Assembly: GCF_900113135.1 (NCBI RefSeq)
Contig: NZ_FOOH01000013.1
Location: 1 to 64,000 of the forward strand
Source of the DNA: Salegentibacter agarivorans
GTDB taxonomy: Bacteria; Bacteroidota; Bacteroidia; Flavobacteriales; Flavobacteriaceae
Length of the DNA: 64,000 nt
Reading direction: 5' to 3'
This document shows, one piece after another, positions 10,607-18,980 of this stretch. The position numbers and the translations under genes were made by a program. A model generated the notes under the pieces. That model worked only from the letters and a program-made list of their open reading frames with translations, was not told the DNA's origin and searched no databases. Numbering within the stretch: position 1 is the first letter of the stretch; every line of letters starts with the position of its first letter.

Positions 10607-10626
10607 GTATCCTGTACTATACTGCT
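10607..10626 (-). promoter_or_regulatory. Putative rhamnose-regulator operator, copy A (susC promoter)
   Basis: The minus strand reads AGCAGTATAGTACAGGATAC. It matches copy B in front of the catabolic operon at 18 of 20 positions and lies exactly 19 bp upstream of the -7 element, as copy B does. The core GTAT-N8-ATAC is a partial palindrome, as expected for a dimeric GntR-type protein. Confidence 0.7.
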
Positions 10627-11451
10627 CTAAGAATTTTTTGAAAAATGTATTCGAACTTTACTGAAAAAGAATAGCTTGCGAAATTAGTACAATGAGTATG
10701 AAAGATTATATACCGATAATCCTTTAGAGGTAGGTTTTTAAAATCAAAATTATTACTAGATTAGTAATTCGGAAACTGCAAAACGAAGTATGAATCTTAT
10801 TTAATTAATATATAGAATTAGATTTAATCCAAATTTAGATTCCTCTTTATCCTAACGATACTTTCTTTAAGATTTCTAAAGATCGATAAAGGGAACAGGC
10901 TTGTAACAACTGGCCTCCATTCATTCGATCCTGCTTTTTATATTTATCCGGGTGTGGGTTCCGGCCGTCGTCCACCTATAATTCAGACCACTAAGCCCTT
11001 TTTCAAAAGTTTCTAATGTGTTGTTCTTTACAACTCGGGGCCTGAAAATTTTGAAACGAGAATTATTACCACATCCCAGGGAAACATGATTATAATAGCG
11101 AGCCTCATATTCATTATCATTTTTTTTCTATTTCTCTTAAACATCCCACATTTTTAAAAAACAATCTTTTCACCGTCAAATCCTAAGATTTCTGCTTTCC
11201 AAATGATTAATTGCAGATCACGCTTTTTGAAGACGGCCTTTAAAGCTTTTTCCGTAACTATTTAGATGAATTTTTTGTCACCTATATTCCATCCAAACTT
11301 TAGTAAGGGTTTAAAGATTTACCATCCATAAAAAATTACGAAGGCCGTGAAACGAATTTTTCGCCTATCAGGGTTACATATAACTTCAAATTGGTCACCA
11401 TCTACTGCCATTTGATCTGAATTTCTAAATATCGGTAAGCAAACTAGCTAA
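10627..11451. other. Gene-free, apparently decayed stretch between divergent rhamnosidase genes
   Basis: About 0.8 kb with no credible gene. Short open stretches on the minus strand, such as one reading MAVDGDQFEVICNPDRRKI near 11.38 kb, are interrupted by stops and match no family I recognise. This may be the remains of a lost regulator or another gene, but that is a guess. Confidence 0.45.
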
Positions 11452-11471
11452 AGCAGCACAGTACAGGATGA
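11452..11471 (+). promoter_or_regulatory. Putative rhamnose-regulator operator, copy C (GH106 promoter)
   Basis: Reads AGCAGCACAGTACAGGATGA, matching copy A at 16 of 20 positions, in the same orientation relative to its gene, 138 bp before the GH106 start. Unlike copies A and B it has no TAnnTTTG element 19 bp downstream, so its role is less certain. Confidence 0.5.
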
Positions 11472-11608
11472 AGAAGATTTTGCTTTTTCCTTTTTTTAAC
11501 ATCTGTTATCTGGATGAATTGGGTATATTTTAACTTTTAAGATATATCTACCTTCAATAGAGATGTGGATTAAAAAGCTCAATAAAAATCGAAAAATTAA
11601 AATAAACA

Positions 11609-14600
11609 ATGAAAGCTATATTGACCAAATATCTAGTGAATAAAGTAACCGTATTGCTTCTGGTTGTATTACCACTTTATGCGTGCAACGATAAAGAAGA
11701 CCTGAAAAATGATTATCCAGCAGTTTCTATTGAAGAGTTAAGGACGAACTTTAAAACACCTCCTGAAAATGTAAAGCCTTGGACCTATTGGTATTGGATT
11801 AATAATCATATTTCTAAAGAAGGTATTACTAAAGATCTGGAAGCGATGGCTGAGGTAGGGATTGGAGCCGCTCTTATAGGAAATATTTTTCTAGATGATA
11901 TAGCTGCCGAAGAAGGGGAAGTGTCAGTGTTAAGTCCGGAATGGAAAGAATTAACCCAACATGCCATACGGGAAGGTGATCGAGTGGGAGTAGATATCGG
12001 TTTGTTCAATAGTCCAGGCTGGAGTCAGTCTGGCGGACCCTGGAATGATGAATCCAATTCAATGCGGTATCTTACTTCTTCAGAATTAAAAGTTGAGGGA
12101 GGTAAGAGGATAGAAAAAAAATTAGAAGCTCCAACTGATGATTTTGAAGATGTTAGTGTTTTGGCAATTCCTTCGAGAAATGTAAAAAGCTATCAGGAAG
12201 CCTTTAACATTTCTTCAGATAAGAAAATTTCCAATTTAAATAATTTAATGGATAATGATACAGCCACCACTGTTTCACTTTCTGATCTGGAAAATGTGAC
12301 TTTGCTGCTCGAGGCTGAAGAAAATCAAACTTTGCGAAGCTTAAAAATTTATCCCTCCAGATCCACTTTAATGATGGATGTAAAACTCCTGGCAGAAATA
12401 AATGGTAGTTGGGAAGAAATTCGCAACTTTGAATTTGATCGCAGAAGTGCAATGGATCAACTTGGATATGATGATTATCCGCCTGTTGTGGTTTCCTTTC
12501 CAGAAGTAAATGCTAAAAAGTTTCGGATAGAATTGAGGAATATTAACGCCACTCTTAACAGTAAAGAAATCGGTCTTTCAGAAATTCAAATTTCTTCCAT
12601 ACCTCAATTGGAATATTACACTGAAAAACAACTTGGAAAAATGCATCAAACCCCTTTGCCTTTGGATGATGCTTATAGATGGCCTGATCAACAGGAGCCT
12701 TCTGGTGAAGGTTTGCTCCTTACCAGCGATAGCATTATTGATATTTCGGATAAACTTTTAGAAGACGGAACATTAAATTGGGATGTCCCTGAAGGGGAAT
12801 GGACTATTCTTAGAACGGGGATGACAACCACGGGCATAACCAACTCCCCTGCCGCATCTAATGCTAAGGGATTGGAGGTAGATAAGATCAATAAAGAAGC
12901 GTTGCAGCAACATTTTGATGGTTTTGTAGGAGACATTCTTGAGTCTATGCCGGCCGAAGAACGTAAAGCCCTTAAATATGTAGTGGCCGATAGCTACGAA
13001 ACCGGGAGTCAAAACTGGACTAATGACTTTGAAGATACTTTTCAGGAAACCTATGGCTATGATCCTATAATTTACCTGCCGGTAATGACCGGGAGAATAG
13101 TGAATTCCGTGGGAGAATCTAATCGTTTTCTATGGGATCTTAGAAGACTTATCGCGGATAAAGTTGCAGATGAGTACGTTGGCGGACTAAGGGAAATAAG
13201 TGAAGAAAATGGATTAAAATTATGGCTTGAGAATTATGGCCACTGGGGCTTTCCTTCTGAATTTTTAAGGTATGGTGGGCAATCGCATCTTGTAGCAGGT
13301 GAATTCTGGGCTGAAGGAGACCTAGGAAGTATTGAGTGTAGGGCAGCTTCATCGGCTGCCCATATTTACGGGAAAACCCAGGTTTCTGCAGAATCCTATA
13401 CTGCTGCCGGAGGTCATTTCATGAGGCATCCGGGTAGGCTGAAAATCAAGGGTGACTGGAGTTTTACGGAAGGAATAAACCATCCCGTTTTTCACGTTTA
13501 TATCCAGCAGCCCTATGAGGATAAGGTTCCAGGAGTAAATGCCTGGTTTGGGACAGAATTTAACAGGCATAATACATGGTTTACTAAAGCTAAACCCTGG
13601 GTAGATTATCAACGTAGAAGCCAATATATGCTTCAACAGGGAAAATATGTTGCAGACGTTGCTTATTTTATAGGTGAAGATGCTCCAAAAATGACAGGGG
13701 TAATGAATCCTGAATTGCCTGCCGGGTATTCCTTTGATTATATTAATGCCGATGTAATAATGAACCGTTTAAGTGTAGAAGATGGAAGGCTCACGTTGCC
13801 GGATGGCCTATCCTACAAGATACTTGTTTTGCCTGAGGTGGAAACGATGCGTCCAGAGGTCCTTGAAAAGATAGAAGATCTCGTGTCTCAAGGAGCTGTA
13901 ATAATGGGCAATCCACCGAAAAAATCGCCCAGCCTTCAAAATTATCCTGAAGCCGATGAAAAGGTTGAGAAGCTTTCAAAAGAATTATGGGGAGAAAATG
14001 ATGAAAATATAGAAGTAGTAGATTATGGAGAGGGCAGAGTTTTTCCATATAAAGATTTGGATCAGACTTTGGTGCAGCTTGGAACTGTGCCGGATTTTAA
14101 AACAGATACAGAACAACCTGTTCTTTGGATTCACCGACGTTTGGCTGATAAGGATATATATTTTATTACCAATCAAAGTGAGGAAAGAATCTCATTTGAT
14201 GCATCTTTTAGGGTGAAAGACATGCAGCCTGAAATTTGGGATGCTACCACAGGTACTACTAGAGCCTTACCCGAGTTTTCTGAAACTGACCACTACACGC
14301 AAATTCCCTTACAACTTGAGCCTGCTGAAAGCGGATTTATTGTCTTTTCTAAAGGTAAATTCAAGAGTGAAAGTGATCAGCCTCAAAATTATGAGTCGGC
14401 CAAAACTCTTACAACAATTGATGAAAAGTGGGATGTACAGTTTAAAAATGAAAAAATTGGTATCAACAAAGAAATCGCGATGGATGGGTTGGAAGATTGG
14501 ATAGAGTCTGAGGACAACGATATCAAGTATTTTTCAGGAACTGCGAATTACCGAAATACCTTTAATTTGGAAAAAATCCCATCAGCAAAAAAAATCTTTC

Positions 14601-14926
14601 TGGATATCGGTAAGGCAGATGTCCTGGCAAATATTAAAATAAATGGATCTGAAGTTGGAGGCTTATGGACAGCTCCCTGGAGAATTGACGTAACTGAGTA
14701 TTTAATTGAAGGCAAAAACGATGTGGAGATAGAGGTTACAAACCTCTGGATAAATCAATTAATCGCGGATGATAGGAGAAGGGAAGGTGAGAAGAAGACC
14801 TGGGTTTTAGTTGAAGAAACCTATAACAGCGCAAATTCATTGCAGCCATCTGGGTTAAAAGGACCTATAAAACTCGTGAGCTTTGATGGAATGTATAGTC
14901 GTCAGGTTTCCGATAAGGAATATTAA
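11609..14926 (+). CDS. GH106-family alpha-L-rhamnosidase, lipoprotein
   Basis: This 1105-residue protein has the GH106 N-terminal signature PPENVKPWTYWYWINNHIS followed by KEGITKDLEAM and an (alpha/beta)8 catalytic region. It ends with a galactose-binding-like beta-sandwich (~950-1090: TANYRNTF, then GLWTAPWRIDVTEYL). The lipobox LPLYAC makes it a lipoprotein, probably surface-exposed. GH106 enzymes cleave alpha-L-rhamnosidic bonds with inversion, often in rhamnogalacturonan side chains or other complex glycans. It stands alone, divergent from the SusCD/GH78 operon, and probably belongs to the same regulon through operator copy C. GH106 enzymes are hard to tell apart by substrate, so only the linkage sugar is predicted. 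Confidence 0.88.
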   Translation: MKAILTKYLVNKVTVLLLVVLPLYACNDKEDLKNDYPAVSIEELRTNFKTPPENVKPWTYWYWINNHISKEGITKDLEAMAEVGIGAALIGNIFLDDIAAEEGEVSVLSPEWKELTQHAIREGDRVGVDIGLFNSPGWSQSGGPWNDESNSMRYLTSSELKVEGGKRIEKKLEAPTDDFEDVSVLAIPSRNVKSYQEAFNISSDKKISNLNNLMDNDTATTVSLSDLENVTLLLEAEENQTLRSLKIYPSRSTLMMDVKLLAEINGSWEEIRNFEFDRRSAMDQLGYDDYPPVVVSFPEVNAKKFRIELRNINATLNSKEIGLSEIQISSIPQLEYYTEKQLGKMHQTPLPLDDAYRWPDQQEPSGEGLLLTSDSIIDISDKLLEDGTLNWDVPEGEWTILRTGMTTTGITNSPAASNAKGLEVDKINKEALQQHFDGFVGDILESMPAEERKALKYVVADSYETGSQNWTNDFEDTFQETYGYDPIIYLPVMTGRIVNSVGESNRFLWDLRRLIADKVADEYVGGLREISEENGLKLWLENYGHWGFPSEFLRYGGQSHLVAGEFWAEGDLGSIECRAASSAAHIYGKTQVSAESYTAAGGHFMRHPGRLKIKGDWSFTEGINHPVFHVYIQQPYEDKVPGVNAWFGTEFNRHNTWFTKAKPWVDYQRRSQYMLQQGKYVADVAYFIGEDAPKMTGVMNPELPAGYSFDYINADVIMNRLSVEDGRLTLPDGLSYKILVLPEVETMRPEVLEKIEDLVSQGAVIMGNPPKKSPSLQNYPEADEKVEKLSKELWGENDENIEVVDYGEGRVFPYKDLDQTLVQLGTVPDFKTDTEQPVLWIHRRLADKDIYFITNQSEERISFDASFRVKDMQPEIWDATTGTTRALPEFSETDHYTQIPLQLEPAESGFIVFSKGKFKSESDQPQNYESAKTLTTIDEKWDVQFKNEKIGINKEIAMDGLEDWIESEDNDIKYFSGTANYRNTFNLEKIPSAKKIFLDIGKADVLANIKINGSEVGGLWTAPWRIDVTEYLIEGKNDVEIEVTNLWINQLIADDRRREGEKKTWVLVEETYNSANSLQPSGLKGPIKLVSFDGMYSRQVSDKEY

Positions 14927-15584
14927 ATAAACTTAAAGTTTAATTCTATTTTTTCCGGCTATTGCTATGCTTAGATTAATATTTTTACAAGAAATAATGA
15001 AAATGCCCATTCAATCTCTTTATTTATTCTAGGAGGGTAAATATCCCGAGGCTTGCCTCGCATGATAAAATAGTAATCTTTGAGCGTGAGTTAAACTAAA
15101 CATTTTCATAAAAGTAAGAATGTATCTTTGTTTCCATTTGGTATGTTCAACAAAGTATGACCGATTAGTATTGAGTACCAAAATTGATCACGTATTAAAA
15201 AGGACTTGCATTGAAATTGAAAATAGATGAAGTTCCCTCTGAAGGTCAAAATGATATTTATTGGCATTTTTTTCGGCGCGAAATTGTTATGTCGATTTCA
15301 GGTGCCGATGGCTGGCAGATCGGACCAATGGCATGGCTAAGTTAATATGCGCTAAGGTTCAATGTTTTGTATGGTAACGAATCTATCAAAATAGAATCTT
15401 ATGGGAGTTCTTGAACTGGCTGAAAAAAACCTTCCAACTAGATTATGGAGTATTGAGGGTGAGTCATCTAAAAGATTTTAGCGTGAATATTGAAACTGAA
15501 ATAGAAACCCCTGAAAAGCTAAAATAATTAAGTAGAATTTCAATTGCTAAACACGCTAAAGAGCTTTGTGAGATTTTAATGAAA
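14927..15584. other. Intergenic region between convergent genes, with small relic ORF and hairpin
   Basis: No recognised gene. A hairpin with CGAGGC/GCCTCG arms lies at 15047-15060. A 44-codon open stretch from TTG at 15211 to the stop at 15345 includes DIYWHFFRREIVMSISGADG. A further broken stretch near 15400-15470 reads LAEKNLPTRLWSIEGES. These look like remnants of decayed genes, but I could not assign a family. Confidence 0.45.
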
Positions 15585-16631
15585 TCAGACAGAATTTCTT
15601 TCTATATACTTGAATACGTTTTTAACCTGCTCTTTTTTATTTTTTAAAACCATATAGGCTGCAGATTCTCCCATAGTTTTAAAATCTGTACTAATCACCG
15701 AAATCCCTAAAAGCTCTTTTAATGGAGTTTCATTGTACGATATTATACCGATATTTTTACCAAGGACCAGCCTCTTTTTTCTAACCTGACGTACTAAATT
15801 AACCAAATCTCTCTCTTGAATGGTTATGTAAACATCTTTACTTTGAAGATCCATATCTTCGTATATTTCTTCTAGAATTTCAAAATCCAAATCATTATCC
15901 CAGCAAAATTCCTGAAAACCACGCAAAATCCTCTTTGGATATGGATTAGAATTTTTGCTGGGATACACTAATATTATCTTATCGTATTTATTAATTTTTT
16001 TTAGACCTTCCTTTAAAGCATTATAAATATCATTTTTAAAATCCTGATAAATGGCACCATATTCACCTGAAATACCGGGTTTGGTGTTATCCAACATAAC
16101 AAGTCTGTCCTTGGGAATTCGTTCCAGCACTTTTAAAACATTAGCTGTATAACTAACGTGCTTAGAGTTTTCATCCCTGAAATGAGGCATAATTACATAA
16201 TAGTCATAAGCACCAATGTTTCTTTCTAGTGCTTTAATAAATAAAGATTCATCACAATGATAAATAAACATATTTACATGGCCGTTTATCCCTAGAGTGT
16301 TTACGAATGAGTCGTAAATCATCATTTTGTATGTACTCGGCTTATTAACTAAGAAAAAGACATTAATTTTTGCTACAAGATCAGTTTTATTGATATAGAA
16401 ACCTTTTCCTTTAACAGAAACAATTATTTGACGGCTCTTTAATATTTTATATGCTTTATCTACTGTGTCTCTAGAAAGATAACAGGTTTCACTAAGTTCA
16501 TTTATTGAGGGTATCTTTTCTCCTATTTTTAAATTTCCTTTCGAAATATCATTAATAACAGAATCTACTATCTGTTTGTATTTTGGAACCCTTGAATTAT
16601 CGTTAATTTTTATCTGAAAAGTATGAATCAT
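15585..16631 (-). CDS. GntR-family regulator with LacI-like sugar-sensing domain (probable rhamnose regulator)
   Basis: An N-terminal winged helix (~10-75: VPKYKQIVDSVINDI, IPSINELSETCYLSRDTV, VKGKGFYINK) is joined to a periplasmic-binding-protein-like domain of the LacI/substrate-binding type. The product is 348 residues from the ATG at 16631. A longer frame from 16739 exists, but the conserved domain begins right after this ATG and a TAAATTTG promoter lies at 16673-16680 inside the extension. The gene diverges from the rhamnose catabolic operon, so it is the natural candidate regulator. It would bind the 20-bp site found at three promoters and sense rhamnose or a phosphorylated intermediate (inference). 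Whether it activates or represses is unknown. Confidence 0.85.
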   Translation of the reverse strand: MIHTFQIKINDNSRVPKYKQIVDSVINDISKGNLKIGEKIPSINELSETCYLSRDTVDKAYKILKSRQIIVSVKGKGFYINKTDLVAKINVFFLVNKPSTYKMMIYDSFVNTLGINGHVNMFIYHCDESLFIKALERNIGAYDYYVIMPHFRDENSKHVSYTANVLKVLERIPKDRLVMLDNTKPGISGEYGAIYQDFKNDIYNALKEGLKKINKYDKIILVYPSKNSNPYPKRILRGFQEFCWDNDLDFEILEEIYEDMDLQSKDVYITIQERDLVNLVRQVRKKRLVLGKNIGIISYNETPLKELLGISVISTDFKTMGESAAYMVLKNKKEQVKNVFKYIERNSV

Positions 16632-16672
16632 GGGAATAGCTAAAGCATTCGTATATATCATTAAACGGTTAT

Positions 16673-16680
16673 CAAATTTA
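16673..16680 (-). promoter_or_regulatory. -7 promoter element of the GntR regulator gene
   Basis: The minus strand reads TAAATTTG (consensus TAnnTTTG), about 41 nt upstream of the ATG at 16631. It supports the shorter start of the regulator. No clear -33 element was seen. Confidence 0.45.
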
Positions 16681-16729
16681 ATATAATTTTTAAGAGTAAA
16701 GTTTAAAATATAAAAGTGATAAATGATAT

Positions 16730-16749
16730 AGCAGTACACTACAGGATAC
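16730..16749 (+). promoter_or_regulatory. Putative rhamnose-regulator operator, copy B (catabolic operon)
   Basis: Reads AGCAGTACACTACAGGATAC, 18 of 20 identical to copy A at the susC promoter. The spacing to the following -7 element is 19 bp in both, and both sites take the place of a -33 box. It lies between the divergent regulator and catabolic genes. Confidence 0.72.
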
Positions 16750-16768
16750 TACCCTATAATTTATAATT

Positions 16769-16776
16769 TACTTTTG
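16769..16776 (+). promoter_or_regulatory. -7 promoter element of the rhamnose catabolic operon
   Basis: TACTTTTG matches TAnnTTTG, 29 nt before the aldolase/dehydrogenase ATG. No -33 TTG is present; the operator-like site covers that region. Confidence 0.6.
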
Positions 16777-16805
16777 AGGTATTAAAGAAATTTTTTGAAA
16801 TAATT

Positions 16806-18902
16806 ATGGAAAAAACTTTTAAGTACGTAGACTATCTCTGGGACGATAAAAAAGCTGCAGACCTGGGCGATGACCAGGTTGCATTATTTCTATATAGATC
16901 TAATATCCTCGGTGCAGATTTAAGAATTACTAACTACGGCGGTGGAAATACCAGCTGTAAAACAATAGAAAAAGATCCTTTAACCAATGAAGATGTTGAG
17001 GTTATGTGGGTTAAGGGGTCTGGTGGAGACATCGGCACTTTAACCAGGGAAGGTATTGCCGGATTATATACCGAAAGATTAAGAAACCTTAAAAAGGTTT
17101 ATAAAGGTATTATGGATGAAGATCGTATGGTGGGGCTTTTTAACCATTGTATTTACGATTTAAACAGTAAAGCACCATCCATTGATACTCCTTTGCACGG
17201 TCTTCTTCCGTTTAAACATATAGATCACTTGCATCCAGATGCACTTATTGCTGTGGCGGCAGCAAAAGATAGTGAACAAGTAACCAAAGAAATTTGGGGA
17301 GATACAATGGGTTGGGTCCCATGGCAACGTCCTGGCTTTGATCTTGGTCTTCAGTTAGAAAAATGCCTGGAGGAAAATCCAGGAATTCGAGGAATAGTAC
17401 TTGGAAGTCACGGACTGTTTACGTGGGGAGATACTTCTTATGAATGTTATATTAACAGTCTTGATGTTATAGAAACTGCTTCAGAATATATTGAGAAAAA
17501 GGTAAAAAACCAGGGAGAAGTTTTTGGAGGAAAGAAGGTAGACAGCCTTCCTTCGTCTGAAAGAAAAGAAAAAGCAGCAGAGTTGCTACCGTTGCTTCGC
17601 GGTCTGGCCTCTTCCGAAAATAGAATGATCGGACATTTTACAGATAGTGATGCCGTACTGGAATATATAAATAGTAATGATCTTGAAAGGCTAGCTCCTA
17701 TGGGCACCTCATGTCCAGACCACTTTCTGCGAACAAAAATTCAGCCTCTAATCCTGAAATTAGATCCGTCTGCCGATCTTTCCGATCCAGAGGCAGTTCT
17801 TAAAAAATTAGAACCAGATTTTAACCAATACCGTAAGGAGTATAAAGAATATTACGAAAATTGCAAACATGCTAATAGTCCGGCAATGCGAGACCCTAAT
17901 CCGGTAATTATTATTTACCCGGGGGTTGGAATGTTTAGTTTTGCTAAGAATAAACAAACGGCAAGAGTTGCCAGTGAATTTTATGTAAACGCCATAAATG
18001 TAATGCGTGGTGCAGAGGCTATAACTGAATATACTTCCCTGCCTCGCCAGGAAGCATTTGATATTGAATACTGGCTTCTGGAAGAAGCAAAATTGCAAAG
18101 AATGCCTGCTGAGAAACCACTTTCCAGAAGAGTTGCTATTGTAACTGGAGCAGCTGGTGGTATTGGTAAGGCAATAGCCGATAAAATGGTAGCCGAAGGC
18201 GCAAATGTGGTGCTAACCGATATCACCAAAGAATCTTTAGAAGAGGCTGTTAAGACTTATAAAAAAGACCAGGTGAGCAGTGTGGTTTGCGATGTGACGG
18301 ATGAAGCTTCAATTATCGCTGCTTATAAAGAGGCGAATCTCGCTTTTGGTGGAGTGGATATAATTGTACATTCTGCCGGCTTGGCAATCTCAAAATCTTT
18401 AGAAGATACTAGCATGAAAGACTGGAACCTGCTTCAGGATGTGTTGGTTAAAGGTCAGTTTTTAATGGCACAACACGGAGCTGCTGTGATGAAAAAGCAA
18501 GGATTTGGAGGTGATATTATCAATATTGCCAGTAAAAACGGAATTGCCTCAGGGCCTAATAACGTAGGCTACGGTACTGCAAAAGCGGCACAACAGCATA
18601 TGTCCAGATTATTGGCAACAGAGTTGGGCGGAGATAAAATTAAAGTGAATATTGTTAATCCCGACGGTGTTATTGTCGGTAGTAAAATATGGGAAGGAGC
18701 CTGGGCAGAAGGTCGTGCCAAAGCTCACGGTATTAAGGTAGAAGACTTACCTAAGCACTACGCAAAACGCAACCTGTTACAGGAAATTATTTTACCCGAA
18801 GATGTGGCAAACGGAGTTTTTGCATGTATTGGAGTGCTTGATAAAAGTACCGGAAACACAATAAATGTAGATGGAGGAATGGCCAATGCTTTTGTGAGAT
18901 AA
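16806..18902 (+). CDS. rhaEW: Bifunctional L-rhamnulose-1-phosphate aldolase / L-lactaldehyde dehydrogenase
   Basis: This 698-residue fusion carries out two steps of rhamnose catabolism. The N-terminal half (~1-400) is a class II aldolase/adducin-type domain with metal ligands H141 and H143 in HIDHLHPDA and H202 in GSHGLFTWG. It splits rhamnulose-1-phosphate into DHAP and L-lactaldehyde. The C-terminal half (~430-698) is a short-chain dehydrogenase with the NAD motif TGAAGGIG (447-454) and the catalytic pair Y589/K593 in YGTAK. It is expected to oxidise lactaldehyde to L-lactate. It is the first gene of the operon; a terminator-like hairpin separates it from the isomerase. The fusion type is known from rhamnose loci of Firmicutes and Bacteroidota. 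Confidence 0.92.
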   Translation: MEKTFKYVDYLWDDKKAADLGDDQVALFLYRSNILGADLRITNYGGGNTSCKTIEKDPLTNEDVEVMWVKGSGGDIGTLTREGIAGLYTERLRNLKKVYKGIMDEDRMVGLFNHCIYDLNSKAPSIDTPLHGLLPFKHIDHLHPDALIAVAAAKDSEQVTKEIWGDTMGWVPWQRPGFDLGLQLEKCLEENPGIRGIVLGSHGLFTWGDTSYECYINSLDVIETASEYIEKKVKNQGEVFGGKKVDSLPSSERKEKAAELLPLLRGLASSENRMIGHFTDSDAVLEYINSNDLERLAPMGTSCPDHFLRTKIQPLILKLDPSADLSDPEAVLKKLEPDFNQYRKEYKEYYENCKHANSPAMRDPNPVIIIYPGVGMFSFAKNKQTARVASEFYVNAINVMRGAEAITEYTSLPRQEAFDIEYWLLEEAKLQRMPAEKPLSRRVAIVTGAAGGIGKAIADKMVAEGANVVLTDITKESLEEAVKTYKKDQVSSVVCDVTDEASIIAAYKEANLAFGGVDIIVHSAGLAISKSLEDTSMKDWNLLQDVLVKGQFLMAQHGAAVMKKQGFGGDIINIASKNGIASGPNNVGYGTAKAAQQHMSRLLATELGGDKIKVNIVNPDGVIVGSKIWEGAWAEGRAKAHGIKVEDLPKHYAKRNLLQEIILPEDVANGVFACIGVLDKSTGNTINVDGGMANAFVR

Positions 18903-18920
18903 TTAGAGATAATCAAATAA

Positions 18921-18952
18921 AAAACCTCATAGATTTTATATCTCTGAGGTTT
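18921..18952 (+). terminator. Terminator- or attenuator-like hairpin inside the rhamnose operon
   Basis: Arms AAACCTCA (18922-18929) and TGAGGTTT (18945-18952) pair perfectly. A second short stem AGAT/ATCT stacks inside the loop, and an A/T-rich tail (TAATTTT) follows. Its place between the first and second genes suggests partial termination or an mRNA end that sets different expression for the first gene (inference). Confidence 0.55.
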
Positions 18953-18980
18953 AATTTTAAAAGAAAATATCGCATAGGAA

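Noticed and set aside
376-14926. Interpretation as an ulvan PUL
   Set aside because: No ulvan lyase, sulfatase or unsaturated-uronyl hydrolase is present; only rhamnosidases and rhamnose catabolism are.
16632-16739. 36-codon N-terminal extension of the GntR regulator
   Set aside because: The extension is hydrophobic and A/T-rich, precedes the conserved domain start, and contains a good -7 promoter box.
10607-16749. CRISPR-like reading of the repeated 20-bp site
   Set aside because: Only three dispersed copies, each at a promoter; no array spacing and no cas genes in the window.
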